Of a stretch of DNA of 64,000 nt, positions 39,932 through 47,379 are shown in pieces. Both the position numbers and the translations under genes were made by a program. Positions within the stretch are counted from its first letter, which is position 1. The number at the start of each line of letters is the position of its first letter. Under the pieces are notes generated by a model. That model had not been told where the DNA came from, ran no database searches, and saw nothing but the letters and a program-made list of their open reading frames with translations. This stretch comes from Acinetobacter courvalinii (lineage in GTDB: Bacteria > Pseudomonadota > Gammaproteobacteria > Pseudomonadales > Moraxellaceae): positions 326,739 through 390,738 of the forward strand of contig NZ_BMDA01000001.1 of NCBI RefSeq assembly GCF_014635545.1, written 5' to 3'.

Positions 39932-40909
39932 ATGAACACTTCAACCGTTTATGTAAACGAGTCTGAAATACTTATTGGTATTGAACAATTTATACAACGT
40001 GTATTGTATACACCACAAATGAGTAATCAGGAATTCACTCAACGTTTGCTTGAATTAGTTCCTCTATTCGAAATGATATTTGATCCAGATTTAGAGTATT
40101 GCGAGAGTGTAGAAACATTTAAATTCATCGCTAATGAATTACGTGTGTTACAGAATGGTCAGTTGCCATCCTTTTTTGAGCTTTACGATTCTTGTCATAT
40201 AGACGGTGGATCTTATTCTTCAGAAATTGGTTGTTATAAAGATTATATTATCGAAAATCAGAACGACATTGAGATCGATCTAAAGTTTTTCCAGCGACAA
40301 GAAAAACGTAATAGGAAAAGCTTATTTGAGTACCTGACCAAGTTGACGCGGCACTATTCTAGATTGCTATTTGTACGTGTTGATTTAGGGATACAGTATG
40401 AGCATCAGTCTACTGTTGATATTGAACTGTTCAATTTTTATTTGCATAAACTATTAAAGCGAGTGCACGATCAGAGTACTTGTTTTAAAGACTTACAAGG
40501 TTATGCATGGGCGATTGAGCAAGGTGAGAAAAAGGGATACCACTGCCATTTGTTGTTGATCTACGATGGACATAAACATCAGAATGACTTTGGTTTAGCT
40601 TCGATGGTTGGTGAATGCTGGAAAGAGATTACGGACGACCAAGGATATTTCTTTACTTCGAATACACCTGAATATAAAAATCGACTAGAGCAAAAGGGAG
40701 TATTGGGAATAGGTATGATACATCGTGATAATCCTCAACAAGTGCTAAATGCACTCAATGCTGCAATGTATCTAGTAAATCCTGAAAAGGATGGGCAGCA
40801 TTTAAGGGCCCAGATAAAAGCGATGCGAACCTTTGGTAGAGGTTTGTTTGAGGTAGACTGGCGTAGAAACAGTACAGTTTCTGACATAGGCTCAGAGATG
40901 TTCCTGTAG
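39932..40909 (+). CDS. Inovirus Gp2-family / YagK-YfjJ-like HUH replication protein
   Basis: 325 residues. The C-terminal half has a strand LLFVRVDLGIQYEH (near 145), a helix, and GYAWAIEQGEKKGYHCHLLL, in which HCHLLL matches the His-hydrophobic-His metal site of HUH endonucleases. GECWKEIT and a Tyr in AAMYLVNPEKDGQHLR follow. The family is found in filamentous phages, satellites and islands and is thought to nick DNA to start rolling-circle replication. It ends before a two-way hairpin. Confidence 0.8.
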   Translation: MNTSTVYVNESEILIGIEQFIQRVLYTPQMSNQEFTQRLLELVPLFEMIFDPDLEYCESVETFKFIANELRVLQNGQLPSFFELYDSCHIDGGSYSSEIGCYKDYIIENQNDIEIDLKFFQRQEKRNRKSLFEYLTKLTRHYSRLLFVRVDLGIQYEHQSTVDIELFNFYLHKLLKRVHDQSTCFKDLQGYAWAIEQGEKKGYHCHLLLIYDGHKHQNDFGLASMVGECWKEITDDQGYFFTSNTPEYKNRLEQKGVLGIGMIHRDNPQQVLNALNAAMYLVNPEKDGQHLRAQIKAMRTFGRGLFEVDWRRNSTVSDIGSEMFL

Positions 40910-40921
40910 GTTTAGGGAGAG

Positions 40922-40951
40922 GATGTGTAATTCAAGACAGGATTACACATC
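40922..40951. terminator. Two-way hairpin between convergent genes
   Basis: GATGTGTAAT and ATTACACATC, a perfect 10-bp stem with a 10-base loop, between the Gp2-like gene and the minus-strand lipoprotein gene. Confidence 0.75.
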
Positions 40952-40963
40952 TTATGTATTACT

Positions 40964-41485
40964 TTACTGAATGCGATAAGCGTAAGTACCACTGGCAGTA
41001 CTGATACTGACCTCACGAATATATTCAGCTTTACAGCGTGGATAGGCGAGCGCAACTGATCCATAACGCATGTTGCTATAGTCGTACATTCTGGTTATCC
41101 CACAATTACCTCGATTGACTTGAATGCCTGTGATGGTTGTAGGCGCATCATTGAGTGAGATGACATCGATCTTATCGATATAGCCAGTCATTGAGCCTTG
41201 GGATTCAGCACGATAGACCTTAATGTCAAATTCTTCCTGTACTGGTCGATTCTCTGCAATCGGTTCAAGAGCAGGATCAGCATATTCCTGATCACTGGTT
41301 TCTGCTTGAGGCACACTGACCTCTAATTCACTCAGATCAGTCTCAAGGATACGTTTGGTTTCTGGATCAATGTCGGTTTGTTCTTGTTGAGCTGATTTAG
41401 CTTGTTCCGCTTTATGCGAAGGGCTACATCCATTCAATAAGGACATCAATACAGCTGAAAGTAAAAAGGGCTTCATGTTCGGCAT
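40964..41485 (-). CDS. Island lipoprotein, unknown function
   Basis: 173 residues. The lipoprotein signal ends in LLNGC (Cys 20), followed by a long Gln/Glu/Asp-rich linker (about 21-85). A small C-terminal domain with two Cys (NRGNCGITRMYDYSNMRYGS; YPRCKAEYIREVSI) follows. Family not recognised. It heads a minus-strand group of small envelope proteins in the island. Confidence 0.7.
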   Translation of the reverse strand: MPNMKPFLLSAVLMSLLNGCSPSHKAEQAKSAQQEQTDIDPETKRILETDLSELEVSVPQAETSDQEYADPALEPIAENRPVQEEFDIKVYRAESQGSMTGYIDKIDVISLNDAPTTITGIQVNRGNCGITRMYDYSNMRYGSVALAYPRCKAEYIREVSISTASGTYAYRIQ

Positions 41486-41596
41486 GACAACCTCCTAAAA
41501 AGTTTTCTGCTCTTTAATCCAAAGGAACTTTGATATTTTGCGCTGATCAAGATGCTGGATCGAAGAGCAGAAGTTTAAGCGTAATGGGATTGACCT

Positions 41597-42028
41597 TTAT
41601 CGGGCTGACTTATTCTCGAGATAGAGTAAAACAGCCATGCCTTGTGCATAAATACGCTCATCTGCCTTAGAGCTATCACCACCTTTGAAAAAAACGGCAT
41701 CACCTGCATTTGCTAAGGCAATGGCACGATTAGAATTCAGTGTGAAACCTTTCCAGAGTCCATAGCCATCGCCATCTTTGGCATAAGCTTTAACATTGAT
41801 GCCATCCAGCTTGAAATTGTTAGGGATGGATTGCCAATCCTTTGCCAAGGCATAGAAGGCATTGCATTGAATATTGCCTTTACATCGCTTTACCTTTGGT
41901 GCTGATTGAGGGTTGGTGTAGATTTTGCTCATACTCCCCACATCCGCATGACTCAGTGTTGCGCCGAGTAGTCCGATGATGAGTGTCCCACCTTGTAAAA
42001 AACGGTTGATATGTTTGTTCATAAACAA
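41597..42028 (-). CDS. Small secreted protein, unknown function
   Basis: 143 residues with a signal peptide (about 1-28, LLGATLSHA end), then mature sequence with two Cys close together (KRCKGNIQCNAFYALAKDW). I do not recognise it. It is one of four to five minus-strand small genes at 40964-42806 likely expressed together. Confidence 0.65.
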   Translation of the reverse strand: MFMNKHINRFLQGGTLIIGLLGATLSHADVGSMSKIYTNPQSAPKVKRCKGNIQCNAFYALAKDWQSIPNNFKLDGINVKAYAKDGDGYGLWKGFTLNSNRAIALANAGDAVFFKGGDSSKADERIYAQGMAVLLYLENKSAR

Positions 42029-42073
42029 AGAATCCTGATTATTGTTGTTGAATCGGTTATTGCTTTATTACGG

Positions 42074-42223
42074 TTAATTGAACATTGAGATCGGCCAGAC
42101 AATGGCTTTACCCAGGTTATAGGCATAACTACGATCTGCTGTGGCACTGCAACCTTTTAAGTAGGCTGAGAACAGCAGGGCAATCAAGATATAAATCCCG
42201 ATCAGATAATGTTTGATTTGCAT
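42074..42223 (-). CDS. 49-residue membrane/lipoprotein-like peptide
   Basis: ATG 42223 with AGGAG eight bases or so upstream. It reads MQIKHYLIGIYILIALLFSA, then YLKGCSATADRSYAYNLGKA and on to TAA at 42074. It has one hydrophobic span ending in a lipobox-like LKGC. Good codon-level coding look and ribosome site support it. Function unknown. Confidence 0.65.
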   Translation of the reverse strand: MQIKHYLIGIYILIALLFSAYLKGCSATADRSYAYNLGKAIVWPISMFN

Positions 42224-42232
42224 GCTGTACTC

Positions 42233-42526
42233 CTAGCGTGACTGACAGGCTTGAGCAGCACGAAGCATTTGCTCAGTAAAGTCTCGTGGTAGATCGAGTT
42301 GGCTCACATTCTGTTGACCAAGCTTTTCCATTACTTCAGGTGAATAATGTGCTTCCAACTTGTCATAGACACAGGAACAGGTGGAACGATCTGTGCCACC
42401 AGATTGACAGCCAGCATTAAAGTCACGTTTGGATTTGCTTTCACAACCTGTCATAGCAACAGCCGTCAGCAATACAACACCCATAAAGGGCAGACGATAA
42501 AAAAGAGACATGATGATTCTCGTCAT
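42233..42526 (-). CDS. Small lipoprotein, unknown function
   Basis: 97 residues with a lipoprotein signal (MTGC end, near residue 27). It carries a Cys-rich segment, GCQSGGTDRSTCSCVYDKLE, and a predicted helical C-terminus ending QACQSR. The stop lies 10 bases before the next small gene, so co-expression is likely. Family not recognised. Confidence 0.65.
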   Translation of the reverse strand: MTRIIMSLFYRLPFMGVVLLTAVAMTGCESKSKRDFNAGCQSGGTDRSTCSCVYDKLEAHYSPEVMEKLGQQNVSQLDLPRDFTEQMLRAAQACQSR

Positions 42527-42582
42527 TAAAGAGGATGATCGATGCCTGACATTAAAATAGGTGTAAATACGGATTGACTGGT

Positions 42583-42723
42583 TTATTGCGGTGGTTGTTT
42601 ATTCCAACCCGCCAATGCCATCAATATATAGAACAGGATCACTAAGGCCATAAAACCTAGAAAAGCAGGGCCAAGCCAGATCACAACACCAATAATTAAA
42701 ATCAGACGTGCAAAAATCTTCAC
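42583..42723 (-). CDS. 46-residue membrane peptide with GTG start
   Basis: GTG 42723, overlapping the stop of the upstream mini-gene by two bases. It reads MKIFARLILIIGVVIWLGPA, then FLGFMALVILFYILMALAGW and ends at TAA 42583. Two hydrophobic stretches fill nearly all of it. The overlap suggests translational coupling with the 28-residue frame. Confidence 0.6.
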   Translation of the reverse strand: MKIFARLILIIGVVIWLGPAFLGFMALVILFYILMALAGWNKQPPQ

Positions 42724-42806
42724 AGCCGAAGCAAAGCAATGCTGTATGACTTGAATAGACGAGATGAAATTGGAATAAAGCTAAATGCTAAAAAAGAAAC
42801 AGTCAT
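42720..42806 (-). CDS. 28-residue leader-like peptide
   Basis: ATG 42806 with AAAGGAG upstream, reading MTVSFLAFSFIPISSRLFKS and ending CGGCTGTGA at 42720. Its stop overlaps the GTG of the next membrane peptide. It may be a coupling leader rather than a functional protein. Confidence 0.45.
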   Translation of the reverse strand: MTVSFLAFSFIPISSRLFKSYSIALLRL

Positions 42807-42831
42807 GATTGACTCCTTTGGCTATAAAGAA

Positions 42832-43010
42832 GTTTCACCACATCACTGCTAAATAATGGTGGCGAAACGAAAAGGGGTTAGCAGACTGATAGCCAAAGGG
42901 ATCAGCACACCCGAAGGTGTCCCCCTCCCGTTCCGCCGCAGAGGGGGCACGCAGGGATACCCACCAAAAAGTTAGACTTTTTAGTGTGCTTCGGCTGATC
43001 GGTCTGCTAA
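42832..43010. other. Clustered hairpins, candidate replication origin or structured RNA
   Basis: Stems seen: 42832-42868 (GTTTCACCA with TGGTGGCGAAAC, one bulge); ACACC-CGAA-GGTGT (42907-42920); CCCCCT with AGGGGG enclosing CCGTTCCGCCGC (about 42920-42946); AAAAAGT-TAG-ACTTTTT (about 42965-42981). An outer stem joins TTAGCAGACTGAT (42878-42890) and ATCGGTCTGCTAA (42998-43010). The block is much more GC-rich than its surroundings. It is noncoding and lies in an island with an HUH-type Rep, so an origin is one option; an RNA regulator is another. Confidence 0.6.
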
Positions 43011-43151
43011 AACCGACTGACCATGAGGGTCAGCAAGTCCATCATAATCATAACGATTTGATAGGTCAATTCGATTTGTCCTGATGTTTTGTACAACTCA
43101 GTAAAAAATGAACAGCTCTACGATTCCAAATTATTTCAAATACATATTACT

Positions 43152-43215
43152 GAAATGAAGTAACGCCAAGCAGCGTCCTAATGAGGTCTGCAACGGCGTT
43201 TTAAACAGTCATTTC
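43152..43215 (+). promoter_or_regulatory. Nested hairpin leader upstream of small membrane gene
   Basis: GAAATGA pairs with TCATTTC, inside that AACGCC pairs with GGCGTT, and inside that GCAG pairs with CTGC around a TCCTAATGAGG-type loop. It ends 18 bases before the next start codon, so it may act in the 5' leader of 43234 and the genes after it. Confidence 0.5.
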
Positions 43216-43233
43216 AAACATTGGAGAAACACC

Positions 43234-43467
43234 ATGTCGTATCTGGATAACGAGGAAGAAATCTATAACCCACGTTTCCGTGAAGCCCAACCTTTGCAAC
43301 TGAGCCTTGCCAGTGCGCCCACAACTTTGGCAGTGCTAGGCATGAGCTTAGCTAAGTCGATGGGTTTCTCACCGCTGATTGGTGGGGTTGCAGGCGCAGC
43401 ATTAGGTGGGGTGATTTTAGTGCTGGCAGATCAAACCAGATCCAATATCAGCACAGCCAAATACTGA
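43234..43467 (+). CDS. Small membrane protein, unknown function
   Basis: 77 residues. A polar N-terminus (SYLDNEEEIYNPRFREAQ) is followed by two hydrophobic, Gly/Ala-rich segments (about 30-70). TTGGAGAAAC precedes the start. First gene of the plus-strand module that continues with DUF932 and YqaJ genes. Family not recognised. Confidence 0.65.
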   Translation: MSYLDNEEEIYNPRFREAQPLQLSLASAPTTLAVLGMSLAKSMGFSPLIGGVAGAALGGVILVLADQTRSNISTAKY

Positions 43468-43502
43468 GTAAAAATTAACAACAGCATTAAAGGACATATC
43501 TT

Positions 43503-44552
43503 ATGGCACATATAGTTGAAACAATGGCATTTACAGGACAAACCCCTTGGCATGGCTTGGGCAATCAACTGACACCCAATCAACCCCTACACGTTTGGGC
43601 ACAGCAGGCAGGGATGGATTGGCAGATTGAATCTTCTGATGTCAGTTATATGGCACAGAATCATCGAGGGCAAAGCATCATTATGCCTTTTGAAGAACAG
43701 CGCGTTTTATATCGTTCAGATACGCATGCCCCCTTATCGGTGGTCAGCCAGCGCTTTCAGGAAGTCCAGCCGATGGAGATTTTAGAATTCTATCGGGATC
43801 TGACTGAACAATCGGGCTTCGAACTGGAAACCGCAGGTGTACTGAAAGGCGGCAAGAAATTCTGGGCATTGGCTAAAACAGGGCAGACATCCGCACTCAA
43901 GGGTAAGGATGTCAGCAACGGCTACATTCTCTTGGCAACCGCGTGTGATGGAACCTTGGCAACAACAGCACAATTCACCAGTATCCGTGTGGTATGTAAT
44001 AACACCTTGGCAATCGCTTTACGTGGTCAGCAAGGTAATGCAGGCGTCGTCAAAGTTCCGCACAGCACTCGATTCGATGCTGAGAAAGTCAAACAGCAAC
44101 TTGGTATCTCAGTTCGTGCATGGGATGAACACATGTATGAAATGAAACAACTGAGCCAACGTAAAGTGACTCAACAAGAAGCAGCTGCTTACTTTGATGC
44201 AGTATTTAACAATACCAATCTCAGTGTGGCAGAACAGGATGAAAGCATTATTCAGTTCTACCGAAATGCAGCGATGCCCAAGCAAACTCAGACATCCAGA
44301 TCAGACAATAAAACTGAACCGAATGGACGTGCCATGTCGAAAGTCATGACCATGTTTAACGGACATGGACGAGGGGCAGAACTCAGTTCAGCCAAAGATA
44401 CCGCCTATGGTTTGCTTTGCTCAATCACCGAGTTCTGTGATCATGAACGCCGAGCAATGAGTACGGATCACCGACTCGATTCAGCTTGGTTTGGGGCAGG
44501 TGCAGCGATTAAACAACGAGGTCTTGAACAAGCTTTAAGAATGGTGGCTTAA
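43503..44552 (+). CDS. DUF932 family protein
   Basis: 349 residues. The opening HIVETMAFTGQTPWHGLGNQ and SVVSQRFQEVQPMEILEFY are typical of the DUF932 / phage-plasmid TIGR03299 family, common in conjugative elements, plasmids and phages next to recombination genes. Biochemical role is unknown. It comes 35 bases after the small membrane gene and is followed by a strong terminator. Confidence 0.9.
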   Translation: MAHIVETMAFTGQTPWHGLGNQLTPNQPLHVWAQQAGMDWQIESSDVSYMAQNHRGQSIIMPFEEQRVLYRSDTHAPLSVVSQRFQEVQPMEILEFYRDLTEQSGFELETAGVLKGGKKFWALAKTGQTSALKGKDVSNGYILLATACDGTLATTAQFTSIRVVCNNTLAIALRGQQGNAGVVKVPHSTRFDAEKVKQQLGISVRAWDEHMYEMKQLSQRKVTQQEAAAYFDAVFNNTNLSVAEQDESIIQFYRNAAMPKQTQTSRSDNKTEPNGRAMSKVMTMFNGHGRGAELSSAKDTAYGLLCSITEFCDHERRAMSTDHRLDSAWFGAGAAIKQRGLEQALRMVA

Positions 44553-44638
44553 ACAGACCCATTATTTCTTCAGTTTTATTTAAGCTCTCTATTTTAATTT
44601 AACGATTAGATCAAACTTCAAGTAGCAAAACCCTTTTC

Positions 44639-44667
44639 GCCACGTCACCCCCGACGTGGCTTTTTTT
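44639..44667 (+). terminator. Rho-independent terminator after DUF932 gene
   Basis: GCCACGTC, ACCCCC loop, GACGTGGC, then seven T. Confidence 0.93.
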
Positions 44668-44716
44668 ATGCCCAAAATTCAGCTTTTAAGATTTTACCGA
44701 TACAGGAATATTTATT

Positions 44717-45829
44717 ATGAATAGTCATACTCATATTCAAAACACTTTAAACAACCCACCTTTACAACCTTATCCCATCAAGATTGAAACTGAGCATAAG
44801 GTTGAGGTGGGCACACGAACCAAGAAAACACCAAAGAAAACCAGTCAACTACCTTCAGCAAAACGTCTTGCCAACACCAAAAAGCTGAACTATCAACAAT
44901 GGCTGGAGGTCAGAAAACAGGGCATTGGCAGCAGTGATGCAGCAACGGCATGTGGGCTTAATCCCTATATGTCGATGCTGGAACTATGGATGATCAAGAC
45001 TGGGCGTATGCAGCAAAACATTGAAGACGAAAGCGCAGGCTATGCACCTTTATATTGGGGGAAACAGCTTGAACCTTTGGTGGCGCAATACTACAGCATG
45101 CATACCAATCATAAGGTTCGTCGGGTCAATGCAGTGCTACAGCATCCTGACGAAGACAAACACTTTATGTTGGCTAATTTGGACTATGCCGTGGTGGGTA
45201 ATGAAGAAGTCCAGATATTGGAATGTAAAACTGTAGGTGAGTACGGTTCTAAGTTATGGCGAGATGGTGTGCCGCTTTATGTTTTATGCCAGGTTCAACA
45301 TCAACTGGCAGTCACGGGCAAACATGCAGCGCATATCTGTGCATTGATCTGTGGACATGAAACCCGAATCTTTAAGGTCACACGCAGTGAAACGGTGATT
45401 AAATACATTGTGGATGCAGAGCGTTACTTCTGGGAGTGTGTAGAGAAGGATGTACCGCCTGATGTTGATGCGTCTGAATCAGCAGCCAAAGCCTTACAGC
45501 TTTTATATCCAGCGCATATCCCACTCAGTACAACGGATTTATCTGAAGATGTGGTAGCCAATCAAGACTTTGAGCAATTGCTAAAACAACGTCATTTGCT
45601 GGAGCAACACCAGAGTAGTTTTGATCAGTTGAAACATCAAATTCAAATCAAGATGCAGGATTCAGAACGAGCCATATTTAAGGCAGGTTCAGTCACTTGG
45701 AAGAAATCTAAAGATTCGGTCAGCTTAGACAGTAAAGCTTTACTGCAACAGCATCCAGAGTTTCTACAACAGTTCCCGCAAAACAAACAGGGCACACGTC
45801 GTTTCCAGATTTATACAGATGCTTATTAA
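44717..45829 (+). CDS. YqaJ-family (lambda exonuclease-like) recombination nuclease
   Basis: 370 residues. A polar N-terminal extension (about 1-60) precedes the YqaJ domain: WLEVRKQGIGSSDAATACGL, then YWGKQLEPLVAQYY (catalytic Glu), LANLDYAVVGNEEVQILECKT (Asp and Glu-x-Lys). It should degrade one strand of double-stranded DNA ends for single-strand annealing. No Beta/RecT partner is obvious; the neighbouring zinc protein may stand in. The 370-residue size is longer than lambda Exo (226). Confidence 0.88.
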   Translation: MNSHTHIQNTLNNPPLQPYPIKIETEHKVEVGTRTKKTPKKTSQLPSAKRLANTKKLNYQQWLEVRKQGIGSSDAATACGLNPYMSMLELWMIKTGRMQQNIEDESAGYAPLYWGKQLEPLVAQYYSMHTNHKVRRVNAVLQHPDEDKHFMLANLDYAVVGNEEVQILECKTVGEYGSKLWRDGVPLYVLCQVQHQLAVTGKHAAHICALICGHETRIFKVTRSETVIKYIVDAERYFWECVEKDVPPDVDASESAAKALQLLYPAHIPLSTTDLSEDVVANQDFEQLLKQRHLLEQHQSSFDQLKHQIQIKMQDSERAIFKAGSVTWKKSKDSVSLDSKALLQQHPEFLQQFPQNKQGTRRFQIYTDAY

Positions 45830-45891
45830 TCCAACCGAATTAGCCTAAGCAAATCCTTCCGAACTTCCCCAAATCCCATTTCATCAAAAAA

Positions 45892-45962
45892 GCGCAAAAC
45901 AGCCCCCGTCGCCAGCAAGTACCGTGAAGTACTTACTGACGACTAAATGGACTGTTCTGCGC
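45892..45962 (+). promoter_or_regulatory. Long leader hairpin upstream of zinc-binding protein gene
   Basis: Outer arms GCGCAAAACAG and CTGTTCTGCGC; inner arms GTCGCCAGCAAGTAC and GTACTTACTGACGAC (13 of 15 paired) around a short loop. It starts 63 bases after the YqaJ stop and ends 81 bases before the next start at 46044. A regulatory RNA structure or protein-binding site is likely. Confidence 0.6.
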
Positions 45963-46043
45963 AGAATTTATGCATTTAAAAATGTTTGCTTCTTACACAT
46001 ATCAAAGGGGCAATCGTCAAAAATTACCGCAGAGGAAAACAAC

Positions 46044-46940
46044 ATGATTAAAGGTCTAGCAATCACGCCGCCCGTATTAGGACGTATCAGTATTGGTAAG
46101 ATCGTCGAGAAAAATGGCAAGCGTGTCCCTGAAAAGGATGATCAATTTACCATTACCAGTCAGATCCAAAACAAAGATGGTTGGGTGAAACATCCATTGG
46201 ATGAGCAACTACGTGCCAAGGCACAAAACCAGAAACTCAGAACCATTCCAGTCCGTATGATCTTTAATGATCCTGAACTCAACTTGCGTGCTGAATATAC
46301 TTTATTTGACCGACAAACAGGTCGGCCCATCTGTACTGGTAATGGGGAAACCTGTCAGCGACTTGGACAAAACGGAGTTGAACAACATCCATGTCCATCA
46401 CCTGATTTATGTCCTTTAGCTCAAGGCGGACAGTGTAAGCCTTATGGGCGGCTTTACGTCAATCTGGATGAATCTGATGAGTTGGGTACATTCATCTTTA
46501 GAACTACAGGCTTTAACAGCATCCGGACTTTGGCAGCAAGATTACGTTATTACCATGCGGCTTCAGGTGATCTACTTTCATGCTTACCTTTACAACTTAC
46601 TTTACGAGGCAAGAGCACGACACAAAGCTACCGTACTCCAATCTATTACGTGGACTTAACTTTACGAGATGGAGTGAATTTACAAGAAGCGATTACTTCT
46701 GCCAAGCAGATTGAGGAACAAAGCAAGACAGCAGGTTTTTATCAGGAGGCTTTAGATCACGTGGCACGACAGGGTTATGGCAATGCTTGCTTTGAGGTGG
46801 GTGGTGAAGAGGGGCTAGATACTGTTGAAGAGTTTTATACGGATGAAGCGAATTCAGACCAGCATCACCAAGCTAATGATTTAACTCAGGTTCAGGACAT
46901 TCAAAAAGGATTACAGCAGTCAGTCCAATCGGTGAATTGA
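46044..46940 (+). CDS. Element-encoded hydrolase / metal-binding protein
   Basis: 298 residues from ATG 46044 (GAGGAAAAC upstream); a longer in-frame version would overlap the hairpin. A cysteine cluster CTGNGETCQRLGQNGVEQHP followed by CPSPDLCPLAQGGQC looks like a zinc-binding site. The same type is found beside DUF932 and YqaJ genes in conjugative elements and is usually labelled hydrolase or metal-binding protein. A role in recombination is likely from context; the activity is unknown. Confidence 0.8.
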   Translation: MIKGLAITPPVLGRISIGKIVEKNGKRVPEKDDQFTITSQIQNKDGWVKHPLDEQLRAKAQNQKLRTIPVRMIFNDPELNLRAEYTLFDRQTGRPICTGNGETCQRLGQNGVEQHPCPSPDLCPLAQGGQCKPYGRLYVNLDESDELGTFIFRTTGFNSIRTLAARLRYYHAASGDLLSCLPLQLTLRGKSTTQSYRTPIYYVDLTLRDGVNLQEAITSAKQIEEQSKTAGFYQEALDHVARQGYGNACFEVGGEEGLDTVEEFYTDEANSDQHHQANDLTQVQDIQKGLQQSVQSVN

Positions 46941-47028
46941 TCGGATGAAAGCAGAATGTTTTTTCTTACGGCGAGCTCTATTATTTGAGCGAAATTGCGC
47001 TCGCATTGCTGATAGGGAGAAAAACATC

Positions 47029-47256
47029 ATGAATGCGTTCACGGGCCAGACTTTTCAGAAAAACCAAATTTTGAATCTTAAAGAAGTGATGCATCTAACA
47101 AGATTAGGGAGAGCAACGATTTACAATATGCTTAATCCTAAAAATAAAAGTTATGATTCCACTTTTCCTAAGCAGATTAAATTGTCCATTAATCGAGTTG
47201 GATGGTTAGCAGCAGAGATCAATGCTTGGATTGAATCTAAAATTGCTCAAAGATAA
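47029..47256 (+). CDS. alpA: AlpA-family transcriptional regulator / excisionase
   Basis: 75 residues from ATG 47029 (AGGGAGAAAAAC upstream). The winged helix-turn-helix is seen in LNLKEVMHLTRLGRATIYNM, then FPKQIKLSINRVGWLAAEIN. AlpA proteins switch on integrase genes or act as directionality factors for P4-type islands. Here it is 10 kb from its likely partner integrase. Own terminator. Confidence 0.92.
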   Translation: MNAFTGQTFQKNQILNLKEVMHLTRLGRATIYNMLNPKNKSYDSTFPKQIKLSINRVGWLAAEINAWIESKIAQR

Positions 47257-47282
47257 AAGAGAGTCTAGGCTCTCTTTTTTTT
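47255..47282 (+). terminator. Rho-independent terminator after alpA
   Basis: AAGAGAG, TCTAGG-type loop, CTCTCTT, then a run of T. Confidence 0.88.
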
Positions 47283-47379
47283 GGTTAAAATGTTAGTAAT
47301 GGATACTTTTTTACAATTACTAGAAATTTAATTGTGCTGCTCGTTTAATTTTTAAATATGAAATAAATCATTTAATATT

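Larger units (their letters stand above)
42807..43233. other. Noncoding region rich in hairpins
   Basis: 427 bp without a gene, between divergent transcription units. It includes the GC-rich hairpin cluster at 42832-43010 and the nested hairpin at 43152-43215. In between is AT-rich DNA (about 43030-43145). Confidence 0.7.
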
